A stretch of DNA of 64,000 nucleotides. Source: Lentinula raphanica (lineage: Eukaryota; Basidiomycota; Agaricomycetes; Agaricales; Omphalotaceae). The notes beneath the pieces are model-generated. The model was given only the letters and a program-made list of their open reading frames with translations. It made no database searches and had not been told where the DNA came from. Within the stretch, counting starts at the first letter, position 1. Every line of letters starts with the position of its first letter. Where the stretch lies: positions 1,488,001-1,552,000 of the forward strand of contig JANVFP010000001.1 in NCBI GenBank assembly GCA_027919835.1, given 5' to 3'. The position numbers were made by a program, and so were the translations under genes. This document shows positions 40,707-50,989 of the stretch, piece after piece.

Positions 40707-42818
40707 TTACCTAACCCAAGGATTGTCCAACCAACCGTTACCGTTTCTTTGATAAGATATACCGTTTTTGTCGGTGTGGACGACTATAGAGCATCGTTTT
40801 CCTCGGTAATGAGAATTGAAGTGAATGTAATCTTGTGAGCGAAAAGAAATAACATCCCCTTGTCGAGTCTCAACAGCCAATCTAGGTTGGTAAAGGCACA
40901 ATTCTCCACCTGTGTAGGAGCCCAAACTGATGACAAAGCAGCCTCCAACGTCCCCTCCGTCTTGATGAGCTGCCGTCGAAGCATTTACGTTGATCACTAG
41001 ACCCGTGAATGGCCTGACAGGGGTGAAGTCCTGAAGGGGCATAACATCCACCATTGCCTCCACCTCACTTCCAAATAAATCGTAGTCCCTCGCCAGCCTC
41101 TGTCGTCACGATCTCTGAGCGCAGGGGAGGAACAGAAGTCATGAAACTCTTACCTTCTCCACAATCTTCTGAAGAACAGGGCCTATCGCTTCTGATAAAG
41201 CTGCAAACTCCTTCCCAAACATCTGTAGATCTTTGGAGGCTCGGACGAAGAACTGACAATGGTTGACCTTGGAGCCATCTTGTCTCTTGATGTGCAAAGG
41301 ATGGAAATCCGGAGGTATTTCCTTTCCCTGATACATTTTCCATGAGAATACCTGGTTTAGAAGGGGTGAAAGCTTACCGATTGCCCATATCTTGCGTAGT
41401 AAGACAGGTGCCAGACATCAAATAAACGGTCAGCTGGAAGCTGGGATGTGTTTAAATCCAGAATATCTACAGCTGTCGCTTTGCACAAAGCGGCCACGGC
41501 GTTCTCAAGACAGCTTCTATATTCTTCAGGCAAACTCGCGTCCACTGTTACTATCGTGTTGTCCTCTGCATCTACCACTTTGACCTCTCTCCTAATGAGG
41601 ATTTTTGTTGTTTGAGTTTCAAGCCTTGGAAAGAACAAGATAGCTTACCCTGCAATGGCTGCCTTCGTAAGGACCAGCCACTTCTGCTGAGCCCTAATAG
41701 TGCCTAAAGAAGAATCATAGTGTTGTTGAATCTGGTAACCTTTGATGAGAAGGGCAGGCGAAGAAAGAAAACCGCCAAACCTTTTCAGCGAATTTCTCCA
41801 GAGTTCTTGGACGTTCTGCCTTGTCCACCCGTTTACGCTGCTCTTCGGTCCAATCGTTTCGATTATCTACTGTATACGGAAGGCCAGTTTCTGCGAGGGC
41901 CCTTCTGCTGCTAAAGCAAGATTTGATGACGTGTAGGGTGCCCCTAATGTCTGTTTCAACCTTGAGGATATCGCCAAAGAAGGCGATGATTTTGGGAGGA
42001 GGTAGAGCAACCTTGGTATCTCCTGCAACCGGCAAGACCAAGGATTCCTCCAGTTCTTCATCAGAGAGAGGGCCTACATCATCCCAAGCCGTGACCGCTG
42101 GTTTTTCAGTGCCGAACGAAGAGTTCAAGTGGCGCTGGTTGAAGGAATAGAAGCTTGTGGAATTTCCTTCCGTGGGTGCGCATTTCAGGACGTCCTTCCA
42201 GAGCTGCCCATCTCGGGGGACATTGACCACCATCCTGAAAGAACGATTGTTGAGAAAGTGAAGAGCGAGAGGAAGGACGAAGAACCTGTGATAGAAGAGA
42301 TCAAAGAACCAATCGGTAGCTTCCACGTTAGCAATATCCAAAGTCGAAGGTAGTCTATAAATTCTCTGAAGCTGAGCTGAGAATAAAACAGGAACAGTGA
42401 AGGAAATCGTCCTCTGGAGCTTTAGGATTGAGGGTATAATTCCGTCGCGAATCAAGCCTAAATTATCTGCTTTCCTTGATGAGCAAGGGTGAGTCTGAGA
42501 TTCACAGACAGCACTCACCGAGAGAAGGAGATCTGATTTGATGGCAAACCTCAGCAAGAACAGTACAAGAAATCTCCGACCCAATACGATACGTCAGACG
42601 CTTCGACGCTATCAATATCAAGATATAGACAGATGCTGATATCGAGGCTTCAACGAATGGCCGTTCGGATAGGAGATTCATGAAATACCTGCGCTTGCTA
42701 AGCGGGCCCAGCGAGATCCTGAGCTGAGCCAGATTCCCAGTTCTCTTCCTCCAAATCCTTCACTCTGCAGATTCCTGATGATACCTTCCAGGCTCGGCAT
42801 TTTCGAAGGGTTGGCCAT
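40707..42818 (-). CDS. TET/JBP-like 2-oxoglutarate/Fe(II) dioxygenase
   Basis: Multi-exon. From MANPSKMPSLEGIIRN (42818), through FRMVVNVPRDGQLWKDV and LPYTVDNRNDWTEEQRKR, to VVDAEDNTIVTVDASLPEEY, LPADRLFDVWHLSYYARYG and the catalytic exon (41117-40707). That exon has AAHQDGGDVGG (HxD iron ligands), GGELCLYQP, GDVISF and YIHFNSHYRGKRCSIVVH (distal His and Arg). The spacing matches the TET/JBP-like family expanded in Agaricomycetes, which may oxidise 5-methylcytosine. Donor/acceptor pairs such as gtaaga/gacag join in frame. No stop was found in the joined exons examined. The 5' limit and the link to the upstream minus-strand exons are uncertain. Confidence 0.7.
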
Positions 42819-42849
42819 TTTTTGAGTGTGAAATATGCTAGAAATCAAG

Positions 42850-44127
42850 TTAGACGGTGTTGTACTGAAGGACCGGGAATTCTGACCTATTGACTTTAGC
42901 GGCGAACATGAGCTCGTTCAACATCCTACAGAATGTTCCCACTAAGCTCATACTTTTGGACCAGGCGCAACGAAGAGCGAGGTTTTTGAGAGACTCTGTA
43001 GTCAGAGCATCAAGTTCCGCCCAAGGTTCTCCTTTCAAAGCGCTCGAGAACTCTGGAACCTAATCTAAACTCTCAGGCGTGGAGTAGAGAGTGAGAAGTA
43101 GAAGGGAAGTCTCTTCCTGAACAGCTTTGGAGGCTGAAGCTCTGATAGGCGAGTGAACAAAGGAACGGTCAGATGCCCCAAAACCTTCACTCGACCCTCC
43201 GCCCAAACCTTCGCCTGACCCTTCGTCGTGACCGTAATCTAAACCTTCGTGTGATTCGTGTGACCCTGCACCGGCTGCAATTCCCGACCTAGTCCTCCTT
43301 TGGATGTTGCTTCCATTTCTGGGGCAGCCTGAGCGACGTCCGCCGCCTCCGCCGCCGCCTCCTCTCCTGCTACCCCCAGCACCTCTACTCTTATCGCCAC
43401 TCTTATCGCCCCGACTCTTACCACATCTACTCCTTTTACTGCCTCGACCTTCTTCTCCATCTTCCGTATCCGCCCCGTTGTTCTTTTTTCGTCGAGTCTG
43501 GGGAATGTTTGGATCAGATCATCTCAAAACGGAAGCAGGAGGACTTACATTGGTACTGTTATCCTCTTGCAACGATTTGCCTGCTTCTGTGTGCTCTCCG
43601 GAAAATATCGTATTGCCCAGCAGGCCTACTGTGTCCGTAGGTCCTACTAGATCAGTTTTTTCCCGTCCTTCATTGTTGGAAAGTATGAGATCATTGACGT
43701 CTAATCGTTTTGCATATTGGGAGGATAGGAAATCTCTGGATTGTATTTCGTCGCCGGAGAGTAGAGCGTCAACTGGATCGCCTGAGTATGCAGAAGGTAG
43801 CGGGACACTGGGGTTGTCTGCATCTCTCCGCTGTACCTCATCGGTCGTGTGTATCCAAGGTGCAGAAGTGGTGAGGAAAAGAGGGGCGTGGGGTAAGTGA
43901 GACTCTCCTACTCCAAGCGTTCTTGGAGGAGAAGGAGAAGGGGTAGGTAAGGGATGGATATTCGCTTGAAGCGAAGTTCGACTCGTTGAGTTTGCCGCAA
44001 TAATTTGAGTCTGTAGGGTCTGATGAAATTGATGAACAGACGCTGGAAGAGTTGAGGAGTTGGCTGAAAAGTACTCTAAGGCAGCTTGAATCTCCTGCCT
44101 TGAGCAAGAAAAGTGGAAAAGCGACAT
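42850..44127 (-). CDS. Unrecognised gene upstream of the dioxygenase, possibly its 5' part
   Basis: From MSLFHFSCSRQEIQAALEYF (44127) through a Ser/Thr/Pro-rich region and KRLDVNDLILSNNEGREK, then a Gly/Arg/Ser-rich segment (GGGGGGGRR, about 43340-43400), then EPWAELDALTTESLKNLALR and MLNELMFAAKVNR. A TAA breaks the frame before EFSSALKGE unless spliced out. The last part resembles a region found near transposon-linked genes in other Agaricomycetes, from memory only. It may be an upstream exon set of the dioxygenase gene. Confidence 0.4.
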
Positions 44128-45055
44128 CGTGGATTTCAAGAAAATGGATCTAAAAAGGAAGGTGATCCTGGGCCCGTCAAATGAATACCTGATTAATTGA
44201 TTGTTCAACCGGCCCTTGTTTACCGGTATAATCTCACTCCGAAGTTTGCTCCGAACGATATCCTGGTCCTTCACGACTTCCCTCTGTGATAAAGCTCGCT
44301 GGTCTCTTTGGATATCCAGTAACCAACAAGCAAGTCCACTCACTTTTCTCTCTGGTTTTTGACAAATGTTCAAGATCCGAACTTGAAGGAATAGATGCAT
44401 CAAACTTGCCTTGAAATCGTGTTATCGTACGCTGAGGTCAACGTTCGAGGGTAGTCTACTGTCAGGTGAGCGATAGAGTTCATTCGAAGAACGTTTCGTG
44501 AGTTCATGCAGCTGGCTAGGCTGTTTCGGCGTTGATTCAGATTCCTGTGGCTCCGATCCGAAACGAGGAGAATTGCACGACAACAATTTCTGTCAACCCA
44601 TAGCTGTCATGTATGTAGATAGCAATGTTATGCTATGTGTTTTGCAAAATTCAGAGACAGGCTGTAAAGTCCAGTTAGAGATATGCCTCTCCATTCCAAG
44701 ACTGTATAGCGGAAGAAGCTCTGCACTCTAGGGGCCCCTTTTTTGAAAAGCATTGGTCCCGCTCTTCCGAAAACCCCTCTACTAGAGTCTCCGGTGAATA
44801 CACTGATTGTGCGTGTATCTTGTATCTTTCCTCACACATTCACTCCACGATGATCTGCGTTTTACAGGCTGGTAGTAGTCAATTACCGTTTACCGGACAA
44901 ACTTTCACGAACCTATTCAACTCGGGCACCGACATCAGTATCATGGATCGTGGGATTCAGCTTACACGAGACTCGGGGCGGGCAAGAAATTTGCGAGAAA
45001 CTCACTGTCAAATCCTCGCGAAGACTTTTGGCTCTCTTTTGGCAGCAGCTTCGAA
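44128..45055. other. Intergenic between divergent genes; nothing firm
   Basis: Plus-strand open stretches at 44498-44731 and 44820-45059 show no known motif. The region may hold promoters for both directions. Confidence 0.35.
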
Positions 45056-48000
45056 TTGAATGTAGATTTGGTGTCTATTTCTTCTGCTTCGTCAGCATCA
45101 ATACGATCTACCCTTCTACCTCGTAAAGACATCCCACAACATCAACCTATGAGTCCATCTGGTAAAATCAACAGTATGCCTTATGCTTCGTACGTCCCTG
45201 TCCGCGCGCGTACATCACCAAATTCTGGAGATTGCGGCACGCAAGAAGTAACAAATGGGAATACTACTTCCTGGATGTTCTGCGCTCACAAAAGCTCTGA
45301 TATGCCTCAGGGAATTCCTGATACGCCTCCTGGACTTCCCAATCCACCGAGGATTTCCGTTACTCGCCCTGCACTTTATACTACTCCTCTTGGATGTCCT
45401 GCTACTCCTCCCGGACTTTCTATTGGATCTTATGCTAAGCCTGTCGGATATCCTATACATCCCCCTGTCGCAAGCAGAGGAGTCCTTTTGTATCCCAGCC
45501 CTGGGCATCAGACTAACATAGAGTTTTCTTCAATGCAACTGCCTGGCCAAATGAGCAGGGATACCTACGATGTAAGTTGTCCAACCCTTGATTAGTAATG
45601 CCACCAACCCACCGAGAACAGATAGCCAACGCCAATAGTCCCTTCAAGATTTGCGCTCTCAACAGCGCTGATATACCTCAGGGAATTCCTGCTACTCCTC
45701 TTGGACTTCCTGAGAATACACAGGGATTTCCTGTCATTCGTCCTGTACCTTGTACAACTCCTCCCGGATTTACTACTCTTCTCGGATGTTCTGCTAAGCC
45801 GCCCGTATATTCTATACATCCCCCTGTCACAAGCATCAGGAAAAATACTTTCAGCCCAAAGAGCCTAGAGACACCCCCCAAAAGCTCAGGCCTCCCAGGC
45901 TTCCCAGAGATTCTCAAAGATTTCCAAAGATTTTCAAAGCAACTCAGGTAAGCCTGAAGACATAAGGTTGACTTAAAATCATTTCAAAGACTTTAAATTG
46001 CCTGGGATTTTGGGGGTGTCTCCAGGCAATCTGGGCCTAGATAGATTTTTCCTGATGAGTATTGGAACACCTTTTCATCCCCGCCCTAGGCATCATGCTA
46101 ATGTTAAGTTTTCTACGACGCAACCACAGGCGCAAATGAGCAGGGGTTGGACTTACAATGTAAGTTGCCCAACCGTTAACTCGTAATACCACCAACTAAA
46201 CCAGACCACAGTATAACTTGCCAAAGGCTTTCTATCAAGGCCATGTCTATCCTTTCCCTTGGATGGCTGGTACTCCTCCTCAACCAATGCATCCGCCTCA
46301 TCCACATAGGGATCCTTCTCTCCTGCACTGTCCATCATCCCAAGAGCCTTCATACCACTCAATGACAACGTGTCTTCCAAATATCCCTCCCTCATTTCCG
46401 GCACCTATCTCTGACAGCCCTTGTACCGTCTCTCTCACAACGCCGTCATTCCACAGCATCTACTCCGCGTCTCTGCCTCCTCCTCCTACATGTTCAGGTC
46501 CTCGATCACTGGACTATCCCAGGCAGCAGATGGTGATATATTGGCTACCCCCTGCGCCTGTGTCGGGGAAGTTAACCTTCAGCGATCGGCTGAATTCACA
46601 CCGGATGGTGATGAACTTCCTCCCCCGGTCGCATTCGACGATCACCATCAAAACTCCTGACGGTCTTGAAGTACATATCGAGGATTTGAAAAAGGGTCTC
46701 AGCTCGAGTCGTCAGCCCTCTCTTTCTGACGTTAGTACCTTTCTACCAGCACCTTCTCCTTCTGCCATCGGTTCCCCCCATTCTCGAAAGAAGTGCGTGG
46801 ATGGGCAGGGAAAAGAATATCCATTCAAGGCTATGGCCTTGGAGAACGAAGCAGAGAAAGCAGAAGAGAGCAAGCCCATTGTAGAATATGAGAAGAACCC
46901 CCAACGAAAGGAGAGGGCTGAAGCTGAGCCTAAAGCAAGATCAGAGGAAGAATGTAAAGGACAGGTGGAGGTTGTGCAGACACAAAGATCGAAGTCAGAG
47001 AGAGAAAAAGAGAAAAAGAGCCTGATCGCAGGAGAAGAACGTCTACGAGAGGAAGATGAACTCAGTCTACAGCTAGCAAAGAGGAAGGAGGAAGGAGGGA
47101 AGTTCAGGTACGTGTGCTCTCCGTGTTGTACCGTGCATACATCTCCTAAATCATAAACCAGATACGACAGCGAGACGCCCCAAGATTTCCCTACATTTGA
47201 CTCTCGCAACTGCCATTTGCCTGAACAAGCTCCCTTCTTGAAGACAGATCCTAGGTCTGGGAGTCCTCCTCGAGTGTTTCTATCAGGAATGAGTCCTACG
47301 CTTTCTTCCAACCATCTTCGTGACCGTGACCTCAAGATAACAGGGCCCGCCAGAGCGAGTGGACCCAGCTTTCAATTCTCTGGAGCACAGCTCCAGCAGT
47401 CTGACCGAGCTGGCGCTGCCGCCTGCGGATCTGAAGGTGTTTCTCTAGAAATCGTTACAACGTTACATTTGACTGCGAAACGAAGGAAAGCAAAAGCCCT
47501 TGCCAGCGTTGTTCAAGAATCTCCTGAGCTCGTAGATCGCAAAGTGAAGGCTCTACTCAACAAACTCACCTTGGAGAATTTCGACTCGATCTCCGACCAG
47601 ATAATTGCATGGGCTAATAAATCCGAGAAAGAGATCGACGGTCCGAAAACGCTCATTCGAGTTATCTGCCTCATCTTCGAGAAAGCTACTGATGAGGCTA
47701 TCTGGTCTGAGGTGTATGCTACTTTGTGTCGAAAGATGATGTCTCAGATCAGTCCTAGGGTACTGGATGAGGGTATCAAGAATTCTAGAGGAAAGCCTTT
47801 AGTAGGGGGTCAACTTTTCCACAAGCACCTTCTGAACATCTGTCGAGAGAATTTCGACCGAGGCTGGGTCACCGAAGAGGCCTCTGCTGCTACTGCCATG
47901 AAAACGATAAACGACCAGGCTGACACATCACAGGAATACGGAGACGTCGCTCTTTACTCAGATGAATACTATGCCGCTCACAAGGAGAAGCGTCGGGGTC

Positions 48001-48357
48001 TTGGTCTCGTCAAGTTCATAGGTGAACTCTTCAAACTACACATGTTAAGAGAGAGGATTATGCACAAGTACTTGTCGAAGCTTATCAGAAACACAGGGAA
48101 TCCCCAGGAGGTCGAAATAGAGTCTCTGTGCAAACTTCTTACGACGGTCGGCTCAAAGCTCGATACAGCCAAAGGTCTTGCTCAGATGGACTCTTACTTT
48201 GAACTCCTGAAGGAATGGATGAAGAATCCTCTAGTAAGCTCACGTTCGAAATTCATGTTGCAGGTATGTTGTATCTCAATTTGTCAAGTGGACTTCGACA
48301 TATAAATCTTGAGTCTTCCAGGATGTCATAGAACTCCGGGAGCGTACATGGCAGTAG
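45056..48357 (+). pseudogene. Truncated eIF4G-like gene (MIF4G domain), transposon-interrupted
   Basis: The N-terminal part is two tandem Pro-rich repeats (PQGIPDTPPGLPNPP; PQGIPATPLGLPENT), each ending QMSRxxTY and a gtaagttg donor. Then come STITIKTPDGLEV, a charged coiled-coil (about 46800-47106) and KFRYDSETPQDFPTF. The MIF4G domain follows: VDRKVKALLNKLTLENFDSI, IIAWANKSEKE, ALYSDEYYAAHKEKRRGLGL, VKFIGELFKLHML and IESLCKLLTTVGSKLD. The last exon (48322-48357) is DVIELRERTW-Gln-stop. eIF4G scaffolds eIF4E and eIF4A in cap-dependent translation. Here the eIF4E-binding Y-x4-L-hydrophobic motif reads YDSETPQ, so Leu is lost. The product ends right after MIF4G, and CATCAG copy D sits in the second Pro-rich repeat. 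Confidence 0.8.
45834..46057. mobile_element. CATCAG-family element, copy D (224 bp)
   Basis: CATCAGGAAAAATAC...ATTTTTCCTGATG with 2-bp duplication AG (45832-45833, 46058-46059). ACCCCCC at 41-46 bases from the left end; TTTTGGGGGTGTCT near the right. Excising it plus one AG gives a continuous frame (PPVTS-IGTPFHP) parallel to the neighbouring uninterrupted repeat unit (PPVASRGVLLYP). Confidence 0.88.
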
Positions 48358-48682
48358 AGAAAAGAAGCTGCAGTACCTGATCACCTTAGCTCAGAAGGTC
48401 ACTAATTTTCTTGCTGTAATGATCAAAGGTGCAGGCATTGGTTTGGAGCAGCGAACATGTGTGTAGCTTTGAAATCGGTGAGGAACGGGAAGGAATTCAT
48501 CCATGGCGTAGGATCTGTATCCTTCTCATAGTTTTGTCTTCGCTATAGTGTCCTAGACACATCCTTGCGCTGCAGATTGTTGATAATCTATGTAACTCTT
48601 ATCTTCGCTGCCAGAGTACTACGGGAAACCTTGAACCAAATAAGGAAGTGCTTTCCCAAATACAAACTACCACCACCACAAC

Positions 48683-49342
48683 TGTCGTGACATCTGACAT
48701 GTGTGTCATTTTTCCTTATCACATGCACTCCTTTTTGCATCATATGTCCTTGCTACCACCTGATCGTTCTTCATGACTCACTACAATTAGCAATCACACC
48801 TCCTGCTTCATTATCAATCCTCTTCTCATGCTTTATCATCCTCCTCTCGCGTTCTGTCACCATTCTTCCTTCTATTCTCGCACTAGAGTCCTTGTGTTAT
48901 TGTTCTTCATATCTGTCTCTCGCGCTGTCACTACTCCTTATCTTTCCAACCATTCTCATTCGCTCTTCGCCTTTCACATTCTCGCACTACACCTTTTACA
49001 TTCTCGCATTATTGTATTTTCCAATCTTCTTCACTCACGCTGTTCATCTTTACTGCTTTGGGTACTTATTGTTTCACTCAGTATAAATACCACTGTAGCT
49101 AGACTCCTGGTTCCCTATCTCGACCTCTTGGTCATTGGGAACTAGGTTCGTATTTGTATCCTACTCACACTCAATACTATTAACTTGGTCATTGGGAACT
49201 AGCTTGTCTTTTCCTTCTGAAGCCCTAGTGATTGGCCCTTTGTGCCCTCACTGCTGCTGAGATCAACCTCCCCCTTACCCTGTATAGGGTTGTGCTTGTG
49301 CTTGTGCTCGTGTCATCCTTCTGTGCTAACTCCTTCGGGACA
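48683..49342 (+). repeat. Gypsy-2 5' LTR
   Basis: TGTCGTGACATC...TTCGGGACA. Pyrimidine-rich first half; TATAAATA at 49082-49089; direct repeats of CTTGGTCATTGGGAACTAG downstream. Confidence 0.95.
49082..49126 (+). promoter_or_regulatory. Gypsy-2 TATA box and predicted RNA 5' end used as self-primer
   Basis: TATAAATA (49082-49089) is 35 nt (start to start) upstream of ATCTCGACCT (49117-49126). That 10-mer is exactly complementary to AGGTCGAGAT at 49345-49354. A transcript starting near 49115 would carry this sequence at its 5' end. Confidence 0.65.
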
Positions 49343-49344
49343 TT

Positions 49345-49354
49345 AGGTCGAGAT
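49345..49354 (+). other. Gypsy-2 primer-binding site (self-priming type)
   Basis: AGGTCGAGAT, 2 nt after the LTR, complementary to the predicted mRNA 5' end. No tRNA 3' end (TGG...) is recognisable here. This matches the Tf1/sushi mechanism. Confidence 0.65.
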
Positions 49355-49850
49355 CGCTTACTCGTACCATCAGCTCTTGTAACTGATCCTACGAGGCGTG
49401 TGGAAATCGGACATATCCGATCCTCCACCTTACTCTGTCATCACGCCTACCTTTGGAGCCTTCACAGATTGTTCCAACTACACCCACGCATTTGATTCCA
49501 CTGACCACTGTGACGTACATTGGTCAACTGACTCTGACAGCTGGGAACACTGTGACGAAAATCCTTGTCCCAATCGATACACATTTCCACTCGAACTTGA
49601 TTACGATTCAGAGCGTTATTTACACATTCCCCCAGAACCACCTGTTGCACCATCCCCCATACCCCTTAGAGTTGGACGATCATCCAACCCTAGTTCCAGA
49701 GCATCCCCTGCGCTTGTGCCTACTTCCATCACTCCATTAGAATCAGAATCAGAATCAGAATCAGAATCAGACTCGGACTCAGACAGCGACAATATACCTG
49801 AAACTCAACAACCTGACACCACAGAATCCGAACCAGTTGATTCTTCTACA

Positions 49851-50951
49851 ATGGCAAGCATTCAACAGATCGCAGACATCATTCACCAGCTTGCACAACA
49901 GCAGCAGGCACTTCAGACAACAGTTACAGATATTGCAAGTAATATGGGCACCAGTAAAAGTATTAGCAAACCCCAGCCCTATGATGGGAAACGGAGTGAT
50001 GATGCTCGACGCTTCATGGCAGCATTTGAACTCTGGTCCCAGGGGATCTCATCACTCAGAGGCAAAAATGAGGAACGGATCAAATCTGCTATCTCCTTTC
50101 TCGAAGGAGATGCTGCTATCTGGGCCACTCCAATCTCCGAAAACATCAGCAATGTCAACAACAATGTAGCAGGTGCTTCCTTTATTTACCCCACTTGGAA
50201 TCTATTCAAGGAAGCCTTCAAAGCTCGCTTTGAAATGGTCAACCCTGTAGTAGATGCTAAGGAAGCACTCAAAGGGTTATGGCAAGGAAAGAATACAGTT
50301 GCAGCCTATGCAGCAGCATTCAAACAGCATGCAAGCCGTACTGGATATTCCGACCCAGACCTCCGAGACCGTTTTTATCAGCATCTATCCAACCGAGTCA
50401 AGGATGGATTGGTGTACACTGATGAAGATAACATTGGTACCTTGGACGGTCTTATCCAGGAAGCCATGCGCATTGACAATCGCCAAATCGAACGTGCTAA
50501 AGAAAGGGGACAAAGTATCACCACCCCTTCTCGAGTCCCTAACTCCACCAGTGCTTTCCACGCCATTCCATTTGCTCCTGCCCGTGATCCAAATGCCATG
50601 GATGTAGATGCTACTTCCACTGGACGATCCCCTGATGATTATCGAAAATTCATGGCTGGAAGATGCTATGGATGTGGATCACAGAATCATCGCAGGGCAG
50701 ATGGGCATCATGAACGAGATGTATGTGACTACTGTGGATACACAGGACATCTAGCCAATGTTTGCTGTCGAAAGTTCTTGGGCTACCCTCGACCAAGCCA
50801 AAGAACAGCTGCCACTGCTGGATCCTCCACCTCTAGCATAGCTGCTACCACTACGCCAACCTTGCCAGACTTTTCCCAGATTCTCCAGCAGCTGACAGCT
50901 AATCAGAAAACATTGGCCGATCAGATTTCTGAATTGCGCCAGAATTTTTAA
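49851..50951 (+). CDS. gag: Gypsy-2 Gag
   Basis: [16 protein letters not shown] start (49851), capsid-like helical region ([32 protein letters not shown]) and two cysteine clusters, CYGCGSQNH...C and [14 protein letters not shown] (CX2CX4HX4C). The frame is open back to 49383 without any ATG, through an acidic Ser/Glu/Asp-rich stretch containing a (GAATCA)n repeat at 49740-49772. A longer product from a non-ATG start is possible. Ends AAT TTT TAA next to the pol frame. Confidence 0.85.
   Translation: MASIQQIADIIHQLAQQQQALQTTVTDIASNMGTSKSISKPQPYDGKRSDDARRFMAAFELWSQGISSLRGKNEERIKSAISFLEGDAAIWATPISENISNVNNNVAGASFIYPTWNLFKEAFKARFEMVNPVVDAKEALKGLWQGKNTVAAYAAAFKQHASRTGYSDPDLRDRFYQHLSNRVKDGLVYTDEDNIGTLDGLIQEAMRIDNRQIERAKERGQSITTPSRVPNSTSAFHAIPFAPARDPNAMDVDATSTGRSPDDYRKFMAGRCYGCGSQNHRRADGHHERDVCDYCGYTGHLANVCCRKFLGYPRPSQRTAATAGSSTSSIAATTTPTLPDFSQILQQLTANQKTLADQISELRQNF
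50945..50951 (+). promoter_or_regulatory. Candidate -1 frameshift site at the end of Gypsy-2 gag
   Basis: The five-T run 50945-50949 overlaps the last gag codons AAT TTT TAA. A -1 slip on TTT enters the pol frame, which is open from upstream of this point. It is not a perfect X XXY YYZ heptamer, unlike Gypsy-1. Confidence 0.45.
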
Positions 50952-50989
50952 AGTGGGAACCTGTCACGGCTGCCGCCTGGTTCCCTGAA

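Noticed and set aside
42818..42850. Treating the dioxygenase and upstream minus-strand exons as one gene
   Set aside because: A TAA follows the upstream exon and a good ATG starts the downstream one; no clean splice joins them, so they are listed separately.
48703..49145. Open frames of 105-127 codons inside the Gypsy-2 LTRs, hydrophobic and repeated at 54784-55226
   Set aside because: They occur identically in both LTRs and reflect pyrimidine-rich LTR sequence, not genes.
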